From: Lentisphaeria bacterium
GTDB taxonomy: Bacteria; Verrucomicrobiota; Lentisphaeria; Victivallales; Victivallaceae
Assembly: GCA_022009855.1 (NCBI GenBank)
Contig: CP091727.1
Location: 3,100,001 to 3,164,000, forward strand
Length of the DNA: 64,000 nucleotides
Direction: 5' to 3'
Shown here piece after piece: positions 45,004 through 56,462 of this stretch. How positions within the stretch are numbered: position 1 is the first letter of the stretch; each line of letters starts with the position of its first letter. Under the pieces are notes generated by a model that ran no database searches, had not been told where the DNA came from, and was given only the letters and a program-made list of their open reading frames with translations. Made by a program: the position numbers and the translations under genes.

Positions 45004-45957
45004 ATGGATGAGGCCCATCGGAACTTCAACCGGACGGCGAGCCGGAGTGTCGCGGAGGGGCATCTCCGTTTTACGGCGGGCGGACTGGAGTTTTCGGTGC
45101 TTTCCTGCCAGTACAGCGAACTTCCGCCGGGATTCCGGGTGCCGGAGCACGAACACCCCTATTACTGCCTCTCCTTTGTGGAGCGCTCTTCCATGCGGAC
45201 ATTCTGCGACGGCCTGACAGTGGAAAACCGGGCGGGAAAACGGACGCTGTTTTTCATGCCGCCCGCGGTGTCGCACAGCTGCTGTTTCGGGGAAGAGGAG
45301 ACGCATGGGAATCTGTCGGTCAACTTTCAGATCGGCGGAGCCCACGCGCCGGAGGTGAACGGGCGGATTGTGCGCCGGGCGGAGGCGCTTGGCTATGAGA
45401 TTCCGCTTTCCGGGGAGGCGGCGTTTCTGCTGCGGGAAATCCGTCGTCAGGGGATGTCGGAGGCACCGCTGGCTCCGGAACTGCTGAGCCATCTACTGGC
45501 GGCGTTGCTGGAAATGGTGATGCAGCAGAACTTTCCGGAGGTGCTGGCGGAGATTTCCGGACATGATGCATTGCGGGCGGAGTTCCGCCGAGACCGTCTG
45601 GAGGCGATGAAGCGGGCGATGTGGGCGATGGTCCGGGATCCCGACCCGGTGCGGCGGCTTGCGGAATGCCTCGAATTGAGTCCCCGGCATCTGAACCGGA
45701 TTTTCCATCGTGGGACCGGGAAATCGATCAAGGAGTACCAGAACGAGCTTCGGATTGCAGGCGCGTGCGATCTTCTGCGGAACAGCACGCTGCCGATATC
45801 GCTGGTGGCGGAAGCGGTGGGGTTTCACCGTCCCGGCCTGTTTGCGGCGTTTTTCCGGAAGCATCTCGACTGCACCCCGCAGGAGTACCGGCTCCGCCCG
45901 GAGGCGGCAGAAAATTTCTCCGCAACACCGTCGATAGCCGTGGCGCAAGATCGGTGA
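45004..45957 (+). CDS. AraC-family transcriptional regulator, intact
   Basis: 317 residues from ATG 45004, behind GGGAGGAG. Cupin half: VPEHEHPYYCLSFVERSSM and LFFMPPAVSHSCCFG. Helix-turn-helix motifs: PVRRLAECLELSPRHLNRIFH and PISLVAEAVGFHRPGLFAAFF, then LDCTPQEYRLRP. ATG 44980 in frame is an alternative start. It is divergent from the sialidase-like gene. Followed by about 100 bases without features, then the IS4-type element. Confidence 0.88.
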   Translation: MDEAHRNFNRTASRSVAEGHLRFTAGGLEFSVLSCQYSELPPGFRVPEHEHPYYCLSFVERSSMRTFCDGLTVENRAGKRTLFFMPPAVSHSCCFGEEETHGNLSVNFQIGGAHAPEVNGRIVRRAEALGYEIPLSGEAAFLLREIRRQGMSEAPLAPELLSHLLAALLEMVMQQNFPEVLAEISGHDALRAEFRRDRLEAMKRAMWAMVRDPDPVRRLAECLELSPRHLNRIFHRGTGKSIKEYQNELRIAGACDLLRNSTLPISLVAEAVGFHRPGLFAAFFRKHLDCTPQEYRLRPEAAENFSATPSIAVAQDR

Positions 45958-46056
45958 AATTCGAGCCACTCCTTTTGCCTGCTCATGTATCATGTTGCAG
46001 AGTATGTAAGTGTCATTCTTGCAAAAGATAAATGTTACATATTTCACATTTTTATT

Positions 46057-47481
46057 CAGTGCCGTCCCATAATTCTTTGAAATCGTCATTCTAACCACCC
46101 TATTTGAGCCTGAGTTGATTGTTTTTTAAATTACCCATTTCCGGTTTTTCCTTTTCGTTGAGTTGGATTATAGTTGTGCGAATCCTGGTAAATATGCCTG
46201 TTCCGGAGCGCCTCGCATACGGACAGAGTCAGATGCTGTCCCACAACATCTGAGGACACTTCCCATATCCAGGCAGCGCCAGATGACTCCGCGCAAGGCA
46301 GTGAACAATCTTGTAAAAGTATGCTTCCATTCATTCTGCCATGCAATAAATCGGAGTAAAATATATGTGAGAAGAGCCGTCCATATTTGCCAGCGCACCG
46401 CGTTCTCGTTGTAGCCAATGAAGTCTGAGAGTTGAAGAGTCTGCTTGATCTCCTTGAAGAAAACTTCAATGGCCCAGCGAGCCTTGTAGAGATCGCAAAT
46501 AGAGCTTGCCGCCCAAATGAAGTTGTCGGTGATGAAGGTCATCCGTTTGGGCTTTCCGTCGACTTCTACGATTGCTTCGATCAGACGGAGAGTTTCAGGA
46601 TACCAGACGGAAGTTCGTTGTCCGGTCAGTTTGATGACAACATCTCGAAGAATATTGAGCTTGGGTGCGCTGTGCTGTCCCACAACATCATACTTCATAT
46701 TGTCCTTGGCGCGGGTGATCCAGAAAACGCCGCGTTGGGAAAGCCGCCAGAGGTGTTTGAAGTCGACATACGCCTTGTCAAAGATGACAATTTCACCTTC
46801 GTTGATTCCCACGCAAAGCGCCGGCGCTTCCGCCGAATCGTGAGTCCCGGCTGTTTTTACAAGAATGAAATTCGGCAGAAAGGAACGCAAATCCAGACGC
46901 AAATGCATTTTCGCCGCCGCTTTCCGCCTGCGGTGTTTTGCCCAATCCAGACAGTTGGCGATCAGCTGAATCGTTGTCGAATCAACCACATGGATCATCC
47001 GCTTGAAGCGTCTCGGCAACGCACAGTAGCGTCTGCCTTGAATCCGAAAGTTCGGACTGATCTCATTCAGATGAGCAAGAACTTCCCAGAACAGTTTTTC
47101 CGCCATGCCTGCGTCACGGTTCCGGTTCGCGTGGGACAGACCATTACGGCTCGGGGAACGCAATCCCGAATTTTGCTTACCAGACCGCAATGATTTCGAA
47201 GCGTATCGCAGATGTCGTTCAGCCCCAGGGCATGCGTCAGCTGTCCGAAGACCAGAGCCAGAACATGACTCGTCGGGCTGAACACCCGAGACTGCCTGTC
47301 TATTCCGAACTCATTGGCAAGTTTCGGAATCAAATTTCGCGGAATCAACTTGAAAATTTGCGATAATACGGTCATTTTATGCTTTGATGGTTTCATGGAT
47401 GCTCCTTGTTTTTTGCTGAAATATAAGTTGCATCCAGAACCATCATCTTTCAACTTTTTCTTTTCCTATGGGATGGCTGTG
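46057..47481. mobile_element. IS4-type insertion sequence, about 1.4 kb
   Basis: One transposase of the IS4 type fills most of the element. Candidate terminal repeats are CAGTGCCGTCCCATA at 46057-46071 and CACAGCCATCCCATA on the other strand at 47467-47481 (12 of 15 positions agree). No convincing target duplication is visible, so the exact ends are uncertain. It lies between an AraC gene and a GntR gene and does not obviously break a gene. Confidence 0.7.
46168..47396 (-). CDS. IS4-family transposase, one frame change
   Basis: ATG 47396 follows AAGGAGC. The N terminus (QIFKLIPRNLIPKLANEFG, DRQSRVFSPTSHVLALVFG) carries a DUF4372-like region. After a frame change near 47165 the catalytic domain follows: Asp in IHVVDSTTIQLI, Asp in VIFDKAYVDFKHLW, and the YREK signature in LYKARWAIEVFFKEIKQTLQ with the catalytic Glu. 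All key residues are present. About 410 residues in total, normal for the family. It ends at 46168. Confidence 0.85.
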
Positions 47482-47589
47482 CAAAATATTTTCATGTTTT
47501 TTTGACGAGGCGCCACTCCGGGGAACCGGAAATTGCGTTTCGCAAGGAAATCGTTGCAATTCAAAAAAAACGTTTTTTTCGCTCATCCC

Positions 47590-47618
47590 TTGATAATATT
47601 TCGTTTTTAAGGTATAAT
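47590..47618 (+). promoter_or_regulatory. Promoter of the GntR gene at 47653
   Basis: TTGATA at 47590-47595, 17 bases, a perfect TATAAT at 47613-47618, 35 bases before the start codon. One of the clearest promoters in the window. Confidence 0.75.
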
Positions 47619-47652
47619 ATATCAAAATATTTCGAAATAATGGATCAAAAAT

Positions 47653-48720
47653 ATGAAAACACCGGAAATTCTTGAACATCTGCGCCGCCGGATTGTGAGC
47701 GGAGAGTTCCCGCCCGGCAGCAAACTGCCGAATCGGCCGGAACTGCTGGCGGAGTACTCCGTCAGTGTCAGCGCGTTTCAGAAGTGCATCAATCAGCTGA
47801 TCGAGTGGAACTTTCTGGAGTCGCGGGGGATGAAGGGAATCCGAGTGACGGCGAATCCGCCGCATCTCTCGCGGTATGCGCTGGTATTCCCGACTCTGCC
47901 GGATCACAATGAACTTCCGGATGACACGCTGTATCGTTCGGTCAAGTATGAACTTCCGGCGTTTCAGGCGGAGCATCCGGAGATCTATTTCGAATTTTAC
48001 CGCACTGGAACTGCCGAGGCGCCGGTCGCCGCGGAGTTTGAGCGGTTGCTGGCGGATGTCTCCCGCGGACTGCTGGCCGGGATCATCTTCTTCTTTTTCG
48101 CTCCTTCGCGTGAGATTCAGAAGAAGCTGGGGAATTTCCCCTGCGTGGTGGTGTCGCGCGACCCGAATGACACGCTGCATCACTACCCGTTCATCACGTT
48201 CGACACGGTGGAACTCTTCCGGATGTGCCGGGAGCGGCTGCTGGAGCGTGGGGCGAAACGAATTGCCGTGCTGGTGCACAGTATGCTCGCCTCCGCGCGC
48301 CTGACGCAGATCGCCGAACTCTGCGCCGACGGCCGGGCGTTCACGCCGCCGGGTGGATTCTCGGGCTCTTTCACGAAACCGGGCGGCCGGTGCTCAAACG
48401 GAATCTGATCCGGCTGCTCTTCTCCGGCCTTGCCGGGCAGCGTCCGGATTCCCTCATCGTTTTGAACGAGAACCTGCTGCCGATCGCCTGTGACGCGCTG
48501 GCCGAGCTGGGGCTGACTCCCGGAACGGATGTCATGATCGCCAGCCACAGCAACTATCCGTTTGAAAAGGAACCTCTTCCGCAGGTTGATTACTTTTGTC
48601 TTTCAGGTGCACGACATTCTGGAAAACAGTTTTCAGCAGTTGACGGCCCGGGAGCCGCGTTCCCTCCGGATTCTGCTGCAGCCGCACGCCATTTCCACCA
48701 CTCAAAAAAGGAATTTCTGA
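47653..48720 (+). CDS. GntR-type regulator with LacI-like ligand domain, two frame changes
   Basis: A GntR winged helix (ILEHLRRRIVSGEFPPGSKLP, RPELLAEYSVSVSAFQKCIN) is joined to a periplasmic-binding-protein-like domain of the LacI/GalR type: YALVFPTLPDHNE, LAGIIFFFFAP, FPCVVVSRDPND, and after a frame change near 48330 PDSLIVLNENLLPIACDALAEL, then QVDYFCL and HDILENSFQQL after another near 48600. This combination is typical of sugar-responsive regulators such as AraR. It stops one base before the glycosidase gene, so it is probably co-transcribed with, and regulates, the following cassette. Confidence 0.78.
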
Positions 48721-48721
48721 A

Positions 48722-51150
48722 ATGAGACGTTTTCTGATCGGTGCATCCTGCATGCTTTTTTTTCTCCATGGCGGGGGTATGGAACCGTGGATTCGCGCCC
48801 GGGAGCCGGCGCTCGTCTTTACGGGCGGCAGGCTCCTTTGTTTCAAACTGATAGAATTTCAAACGGTACTTTATGTCGTGTATTGAATTGGAAAGGAGAA
48901 GCAGTTGCGGAATGCGCGGTCAAGGGGGGCAGATAACGTTGCCGGTTCTCCCGAAAGATTACTACCGGCTTGTCTGGAGGGATGGGCAGCGACAGTTGTC
49001 GCAGGGATTTGCGGTGATCGACAATCCTGCCGATCGGAAAGGGAACCGGAACTATTCGATGGTGACCAGTCCCGGCGGAGCGTTTCATCTTTTCCCGAAG
49101 GAGCGACGGGCGGAGCGTGCAATGGATTTTTTCAGTCGGCTGTATCACCTTGCCGGCCTTGAGATCGTTCGTGATTACACCTCCTGGCGCGGCGTGGAAC
49201 CGAAACCGGGAGAATATGAATTTCGTGCGCTTGATCTGAAGCTTGCCGCCGGCAGGAACAGCGGCGCCCGGTATCTCTATCTGGTCGAGTCGGCCCCGGC
49301 ATGGACCGTGGAGGGCGAAGACGGCTTCCCCACGGATCTGCGGTGTGTGTATGAATTCGGAAAGGCAATTGCCGCCTATTGCGGCAATCACACCGCCGTC
49401 TGGGAGTTCTACAATGAAATAGAGAACAAATACCGCTCCTGGGAGTATGCCGCCGCATTGAAGGCGTTTTATCTGGGGGTGAAAGCGGGGAATCCGGCCG
49501 CCGCAGTCGCCATCACCTCCTACTGCCATTCCGCGAATGGTCATGTGCAGCAGGTGTTTCAGAATGGCACGGGGAACTATTTCGATCTCTTCAACATCCA
49601 CACCTATGATGCGCTGCAGGATTATCCGGCTCGCGTGGAGGAGTTCCGACAGATTCTTGAAAAGAACAATCTGGGCGGAAAGAAGATCTGGATCACCGAG
49701 AGCAACACCCGTGCGGATGGCGATGCGAAAATCGATATCGGGCTGCCGGGGATTCGTGCGCAGTCGTTTGAGCAGGAGCTTATTGTAGCGGAATATATTC
49801 CGAAGTCCCATCTCATTTTGCAGCAGCAGGGAGTGGCCCGCAATTTCACTTTTGTTCTTCGTCCCTGCAATGAGCAGGGCGGAAAGCGGGCGTGGGGATT
49901 GCTCCGGGAGGATCTTTCCGCCAAGCCGGGATTGGCCGCGTTTGCCACGTTGACCGGAGAGCTCGGTAATGCGGAACTGCTCGGTGAGGTCGGCATGCCG
50001 AACGGAGTCCGCGGTTTTCTCTTCCGTCAACCGGACCGCAGCTTCACTCTCGTGCTCTGGAGCGAATCGGAGCTGGACCGCCGGGGGAGATCCCGTGAAA
50101 AGTCTGCAACAAGGCAGATTGTTTCAGAAAAAGGTGAAACTCGCATCCAACCGGCCGCTGAAGCAGGTGGAAATCTTCGGCCGGGAGAGTCTGCTGCCGG
50201 TGGAGGCCGGGACGGTTACCGTGGAGATCTCCCGTTTCCCCGTCTATCTTCATGGAGTGGAAGCCATGCCGGTGGTGAAGCCGCGCCAGCGGAAGGCAGT
50301 CGAGGCGGCGGTTTCCCGCAAAAACGCACCTTCACCTGTGGTATTGTCCATGAAACCGGTTTCTGAATTCAAACCGGCAAGCCCGGTTGTACTGCTCGTC
50401 CCGCCCGACAAGGTTTCCCGGACGATGGAACTGCGGCTCTGGAACCTCTCCGACGAAGTGCAGACCGGTTCGCTTGTGGAGAGCGACGGGATACTTTCCG
50501 CACTGCCGGAGCGGATTTCGCTGCAGCCGTGGGAGTGCCGGAAAATTCCGGTTCAGTTTTCCGAAGCGGCGAAACGTCAGCTGAGTTTCAAGGTCAAAGT
50601 CAGTGGAACGTTCAATGATGTTCCGATCGGAGATTTTTTCATGCCCTGCATCCTGCTGGACAATCAAAAATATACACTTCTGCCGATTGCGGAGGATTCG
50701 AAGGCATGGCATGACAATGTTGTCCGGGGCGGTAAGACCACAATTCTGCCGCGGAAGGATAGCATCCGCTTCGAAGTGACGTTCCCCTCTGCGACCGACA
50801 ACTGGGTTTACCCGAAATACACGCCCGTGGATGCGGTGGCGAAAAAAATAATTGCCGACGCGGTCGGAATTTACTTTGAAATTCGCGTTGAGCAGGATCG
50901 GAAATCCAAGTACAACTGCGTCTGGATCGATACCAGAAACCGGGAAACCGGGGAAGTCAGACAGCATCGGCGGGATTATTTCAATCTCTCTTACGGCGAC
51001 TGGGTCGGAAATTTCATTTACTGCGGCATCACTCCCGAGGAGGAAATTACCGGATTCGGAATTGGACTCGGACCGGTCGGTACCACAAAAATCAACTATG
51101 AACTGCGCAATATCCGCGTTCTTGAGAAACAAAACATTCATGGGAGGTGA
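48722..51150 (+). CDS. Secreted clan GH-A (GH39-like) glycosidase, three or more frame changes
   Basis: ATG 48722 starts a signal peptide ([19 protein letters not shown]). Frame changes near 48838 and at the six-G run near 48928 lead to [15 protein letters not shown] and the barrel: [37 protein letters not shown], the acid/base motif [14 protein letters not shown] near 49415, [12 protein letters not shown] and the nucleophile motif [13 protein letters not shown] near 49690. At the five-G run near 50081 the frame changes again; removing one G gives RRGDPVKS and the C-terminal beta domains ([20 protein letters not shown]) through TGA 51148-51150. Likely an exported glycosidase of the GntR cassette. 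Confidence 0.7.
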
Positions 51151-51153
51151 CAG

Positions 51154-52070
51154 ATGAACCGGTACAATCTTTTCGAAACGAACTTCTGATCGCGATTGTC
51201 ATGGCGGCTCTGCCGGCTGTTGCCGGTGATGTCGTTCCGGGAAGCGGATGGGGATTTGCCGCCGCGTTTCCCCTGTTGGTTCTGCCGGCAAAGGAGAGGC
51301 GAACGACAGCTCGGAGAATTATGCAATTTACTCTTATAGAACTCCTTGTAGTGATAGCGATCATCGCAATTCTGGCGGCAATGCTGCTGCCCGCCCTGAA
51401 CCAGGCGCGGGAGAGAGCGCGCTCGAGCAGCTGCGCCGGCAATCTGAAGACATTCAGTCAGGCCGTCGTACTGTATGCGCAGGACAACAATGACTACCCC
51501 GTTCCATTGGCGATCATCGATTCCGGGGGTACAACGGAGCGCTGGTTGGAGAATGGGCAATTTCAGAAAATTGTCACCGGAACAACGTTTCAGAACAACT
51601 ATCCCTACTGGCCGGAAAAGCTTCTCTGTCCCGGTGCCGCCTGGTCGCTTCAGACCGACACCAGCGCCAATCGCCAGGAAGGCAGAGCCAATATGACTCG
51701 CTCCTACGGGCGGAACAACGAATTCGGAAACAGTTGGAACAATCCACTCCACCGCACGATCAAGCTTGGAAAGCTGAAGAGTCCCTCCGGAAAACTGGAT
51801 TTCATGGATGCGACCGGCTGGAATCCGGAGTACTCTCATGCTCGATATGCGACCAACTATGCTCTGACCGGAGAATCCACCACCATGGCAGTCGCATACC
51901 GGCACAACAAGAGGATCAATGCCTCCTTTTATGACGGTCATGTCAAAAACGGGCTGGCTGATGGAAATATTATGGATCCTTCCGCCACGACCCGGCCTGC
52001 GGATCCTGCTTCCGATACCTTTACAACACCCACTGGAATCTCTGGCCGAATGCTCAATAGACTGGCGTGA
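51154..52070 (+). CDS. Prepilin-like protein with long leader, one frame change in the leader
   Basis: GGGAGGTGA, overlapping the stop of the glycosidase gene, precedes ATG 51154 (MNRYNLF). The frame then moves near 51170 and a leader of about 57 residues runs to [13 protein letters not shown], followed by [19 protein letters not shown]. An internal ATG at 51321 with GGAG would give only a three-residue leader and is the alternative start. The body shows [30 protein letters not shown] and the C-terminal [18 protein letters not shown] in place of the common VWADGHV ending. It ends the GntR cassette. Confidence 0.78.
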
Positions 52071-52144
52071 CAAGTTGTTGACGTGACTTCGCGTTCCAGG
52101 CGAGGCCGCAGCGGCAGGCTGTTGCAAGGGGCGGTTTCTTTCTT

Positions 52145-52184
52145 GAAAGGGGGATTTTTCGTAACAAAAAAATCCCCCTTTTTG
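52145..52184 (+). terminator. Rho-independent terminator after the prepilin gene
   Basis: AAAGGGGGATTTTT and AAAAAATCCCCCTTT form a long stem with a short loop, ending in a T run. It separates the cassette at 47653-52070 from the next promoter. Confidence 0.85.
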
Positions 52185-52205
52185 CCGCTTTTTCCGGGGG
52201 ATTGG

Positions 52206-52234
52206 TTGCTTCCTCACGGAACCTCGGGTATAAT
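52206..52234 (+). promoter_or_regulatory. Promoter of the large glycosidase at 52262
   Basis: TTGCTT at 52206-52211, 17 bases, TATAAT at 52229-52234, 28 bases before ATG 52262. Confidence 0.65.
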
Positions 52235-52261
52235 CCGTTGCAGAGAAAGCGAGGTACGAAA

Positions 52262-55200
52262 ATGAAATCACTTGCCATTGCACTGCTTATCGGGATCGGC
52301 TGTCTGGCTTCGTCCGGGACGATCAACAACAACCCCTCCGCCGAACTCGGCGTGCTCAACGGTCCGGCCCCCGGGATGAAATTCGAACATGTCCGGATTC
52401 TCAACGAGGTGGTAAATGCCAATCCCGACCGCGTCTACCTGCCGCTTACCGTCGAGGGCGGGAACCCCGGCCGCTGTATCCTGCTGCCCGGATTCCGCGG
52501 GTTGCGCGGCTACCGCTGTTCGCTCGAGGATTTCTACCTTCGCGAGGCGTGCGAGGTGGAGATCTCCTTCGACGCGCGGGCCGGGAAGAACGAGGAGGGC
52601 GACTATACGCCGAATCAGCTCTTCCGGATCGACTTCCGGGCCAACACCGACGGCGACCGCGACTCCTACTACCCGATGCTCAGCGGATTCTCCTTCCGCC
52701 CGACGGAGAAGTGGCAGCACTTCTCCAGACGCTTTAAAATCAAGGGATATACCAACTTTTACAGCATCTGGATCCTGCCGGGGGCGGAGCGCAGGATCAA
52801 TTCGCTCTATCTGGACAACTTCCGCTTCACCCGGGTTGACGCTCCGGCAAAACCGCAGGAGGAATACGCGGTCACCTTCGACAAGGTCGAATCGCTCTAT
52901 CGCGCCGGAGAACCGGTTGCAATGACCTTCCGCGCCGCGCTCGACGCGAAGGAGGAGACGCTGACGGGCCGGGCGGAAATCCTCTTCTTTCACGACCGGA
53001 AACAGGTTGCGTCACTCCCGGTCACGCTCACCCGGCAGCCGGACGGGATCTTTGAAGGACAGGTGCGCTGGAATCCTTCGCTCCGCGGCGCCTTCGCCGC
53101 ACAGCTGAAACTTGCGGGGCGCTCCCCGAAGCGAATCGGCGGCGACTTCGTTGTCATTCACGAGCCGGTGCTTCATCCGCGGTTTTCGCCCGGCTGGGCG
53201 CTGGGGTCGAATACGGAGAACGGCATCGCCCTCTACATGCCCGATCCGCTCCGGATCAGGACCATCGGCCGTGCCGGCGGTTTCGAGAAGACCTTCCGCG
53301 ACATGCGGCTCTCCGGCCAGTCGATCGGCCGGGTCTGGGGCTACTGGCGCGCGACTGAGCCGGAGGAGGGGCAGTTTTGCCGCGCGCCGCTCGATGATAC
53401 CATTCAGATGCTGAAACAATACCGGATTGAACCGGTTTTCTGCCTGGTCGGCAGCTTCAATACGCAGACCGATATTCAGGAGGTGCTCAAACGGGGACGG
53501 CACGGATTCCCCGCCTATCTGGCGAAGTGGCACAAGGTGACCGGCGACAACCGCGACGGCGTGCTGATGGTGCCGGTCAAAGGGGTGTACGACCGCTATC
53601 TCGACTTCGTGCTGAAGAGCTGGAAGGATGAGGTGAAAATCTGGGAGATGAGCAACGAACCGGGACTGCTGATCCATCCGCCCGCCGGACATGCGAAGTG
53701 GTTCATCGACCTCTGCAGATACACCTACGAGACGATCAAGCGTGTCCAGCCCGATTCGATCGTGCTCGGCAACGGCGTGACCGGAGACTTCGGCATGAAC
53801 ATCGTCGGCTGGTGCAGCCAGCTCAACCGCGAGAATCCCGACTACGTCAACTGGCTCGACGGCGTCGCCTTCCACCCCTACAACTGCGGTCTGGACTACA
53901 TGAATGGCTTCACCTTCCGCTACCGGAACGTCATCCGGGATATTTCCGATACGCTGAAGGTGAAAAAAGCCGCTCTGGAACACCGAGAACTACTATCTGC
54001 CGACCGCTTACTCCCGGCAGATCAACTACTATGTGAACAAGGAGCGCTACGGTGCAAATGAGATCGCCCGCCAGTTTCTCGACGGCTTCCTGAACGGAGT
54101 CAAGGCGACGATGGCCTCATCGACGAACTCCTTCTACCGGCAGGAAAACGTCAACGGCCTCTCGGCGCCGAACGACGTCTTCGCGGCTACCAACGCGCTT
54201 TCCGCACTGCTGGCGGGGATGGATTCCGTGGAAGAGCTGCCGCTCTCATCCTGGGTGCGCTGCGGCATGTTCCGCAGCCGGGACGGCAGGCGGGCGCTCG
54301 GTTTTCTCTACGACATGCGTCCCTCCGGCAGCGTCTGGATTCCGGGCGACACGAAGGCGCGGGTTCTGGACATCTACGGCAATCCGGCTGCCGGCGGGAG
54401 ACATCGGTTGAAATTTGAACCGTACTACGTCACCGGTGCTCCGGAGGAGGTGCGGCAACTGCTGATGAAATCCCGCTTCGAGCTTCAAAATCCGGTGAAG
54501 ATCCGCGCCCGGCGTTTCGGGGAAACCACCTTCTTCGAGGGGGAAAATCTGACCGGCCTTCCGGAGGAGATACGAGCGAAAATCGACACCCTCCCGGTGG
54601 AGTTTTCGTTTCGTGGCGACACCCGGTTGAACACGATCGCCGTCGACGGGTTCCGCGGTTCACTGAACGGAATTCCGCTGGTGCCGGCTACCCCCTGTTA
54701 CCGGCTGCCAGTGAAACTTAAATTGGAGAACGGCAGCACGGCGGAGCTCGTGTGCGACGGGAAGGAACTCGCCGTGACGATCATGGTGCGCGATCCGCAG
54801 GTCCGGCCGGGGAAGGTGTTTCACGCGGGGAGTTGCGTCGAACTCTTTCTCGATGAAGGGCCGTTCCGGAATCTCGCACGGAACGCCTCCTCTCCGCTTC
54901 AGCTCTACGGCACGCCCGCCGGAGAGAAGGGGGCGCTGCGGAACGGGAAACGGGTTGAGTTCCCGTTCGAATTCGTCTCGTCGGCGATTCCCGGCGGATA
55001 CCGTGCAACGTTCCGGATTCCGGAGGCGCGGGAGTACGTCGGGCTGGATCTCATTGTCACCCGCGGCGACGGCGGCAAGGAGCGGATTCCGGGGGTGGAG
55101 GGCAGGTCATTCCGGGAACGCTTTCACTATCCGCTGTTCCGGCTCGCCGAAAACAGCAGGCTGGAAAACGGCTCATTCGAGCGCTGCAACACCCTCTCCA

Positions 55201-55643
55201 TGCCGAAGCACTGGCTCTACGACATCCGGTACGGAACGGCGTTCCGCTGCGTGCCGGAGGCGGGATATGCCGGGCGGGGCATGGCGGTTGTCGTCGAACG
55301 GGAGCAGAAGGTTCCGGTGCTGGTCATGCAGCGCGTGGAGTTTCCGGCGGGGCGGTTCCGGCGGGCGACGCTCTCGTTTCTCGCGAAACTCGACGAAGTG
55401 AAAAGTCCGAAAGAGGGGAAGGGGAAGTTCGGCATGCAGGTCCGGTTCGGCATGAAGCGTCACGGAGAAAGCGCGGTCGAAAGAACCAGAAAACAGGACA
55501 TCACCGGCACGTCAGCGTGGCGGCTCTACCAGTTTCCGGTCACGTTGCGCAACAACACGGACTTTCTGGAAATCGGCCTCGGTCTGGGGCCGGAGACGAC
55601 CGGAACCATCTGTCTCGACAATGTCAGACTGGTGCTGGAATAG
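52262..55643 (+). CDS. Very large secreted clan GH-A glycosidase, one frame change
   Basis: About 1127 residues from ATG 52262. Signal peptide (SLAIALLIGIGCLASS), an N-terminal jelly-roll of CBM type (EISFDARAGKNEEGDY, RRINSLYLDNFRF), then a TIM barrel: MRLSGQSIGRVWGYWRATEP, IEPVFCLVGSFN, the acid/base motif IWEMSNEPGLL near 53645, and the nucleophile motif LWNTENYYLPTAYS near 53980, reached after a frame change at the six-A run near 53963. Downstream are DIYGNPAAGG, a carbohydrate-esterase-like beta domain (RVEFPFEFVSSAIPGGYRATF) and a second CBM-like module (ENGSFERCNTLSMPKHW, TICLDNVRLVLE). The sheer length suggests a cell-surface enzyme. Confidence 0.78.
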
Positions 55644-55673
55644 GTTTTTCAAGGGAGAAAGGGAGTTCATCTC

Positions 55674-56199
55674 ATGAAATTGTGGTCTGTGGTATCGGCG
55701 TGTGTCGCCGCGTGCATACTCAACGCCGCCGACGATCTCCGCATCGATCTGCTGGCGGAGTGTGATCTCGCCTGCAATGCCGTTTCCGAAGGGGTGACCG
55801 GTGCCCCGGCGCGCTGGCTGAAAACGCATCCGCTCCGGCGGCTGGTGGTCACCGCACCGGCCGGGGAGGAGTGGAAGGCGTACTCGGTGACTTTCACGCC
55901 GGAAACCGATGGAACCATTCAGCTGATCGTCATGGGCAACCGGAAGGATCAGGAGATTGGTTACGACAAGTTCACCCTGTCGGGCGGTAAATTGAAAAAC
56001 GGCGACTTCGAAGAGATCGGCCGCCGGAGCGTTCCAACGGGATGGATCCTCCAGCCGGAAGCGCTCGGTTCCGGCGGAGCCTTCTCTGGAACATACTGCG
56101 TGCGGACCAGCCATGACAAACGGGTTCAGCAGTCGATCCCGGTGAAGGGGGGTGCCGTTGACCCTCACCTTCTTCGCCCGGCGGCTCCGATTGTAAAAT
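55674..56199 (+). CDS. Small secreted CBM-like protein, one frame change
   Basis: About 175 residues from ATG 55674, behind GGGAG. Signal peptide MKLWSVVSACVAACILNA is followed by a beta-sandwich: EWKAYSVTFTPETDGTIQL, GYDKFTLSGGKLKNGDFEEI and VPTGWILQPEAL are the typical end and start strands of carbohydrate-binding jelly rolls. At the six-G run near 56147 removing one G gives VKGVPLTLTFFARRLRL and TAA at about 56199. Without the change the frame runs on to 56441 in unlikely sequence. It lies 31 bases after the large glycosidase and is probably co-expressed with it. Confidence 0.6.
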
Positions 56200-56394
56200 C
56201 GATTGTGCGGCTTTCCGTTTTCTTCGGAATACAACTCCGAACTCCGGCTGATGACCGCCGATTTTTTCGCTCATTTTCGGAATGTGGCGGAAGATCGGCG
56301 GTCTCATTCTGCATTCGAGCGGCGTGGCGCGCTCCAGCTCGCAAAGCGGTTTTCCCGGAAGAGGGAAATTACAGTATTTTTTCCACTTCTCCTC

Positions 56395-56423
56395 TTGAAA
56401 TAAACCAGAAAAACAGGTATAAT
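56395..56423 (+). promoter_or_regulatory. Promoter of the GntR gene at 56463
   Basis: TTGAAA at 56395-56400, 17 bases, TATAAT at 56418-56423, 40 bases before the start codon. The rest of 56200-56462 shows no gene. Confidence 0.72.
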
Positions 56424-56462
56424 ATATTAAATTTGATATAGTTTATTGGAATGTAAAAAGTT

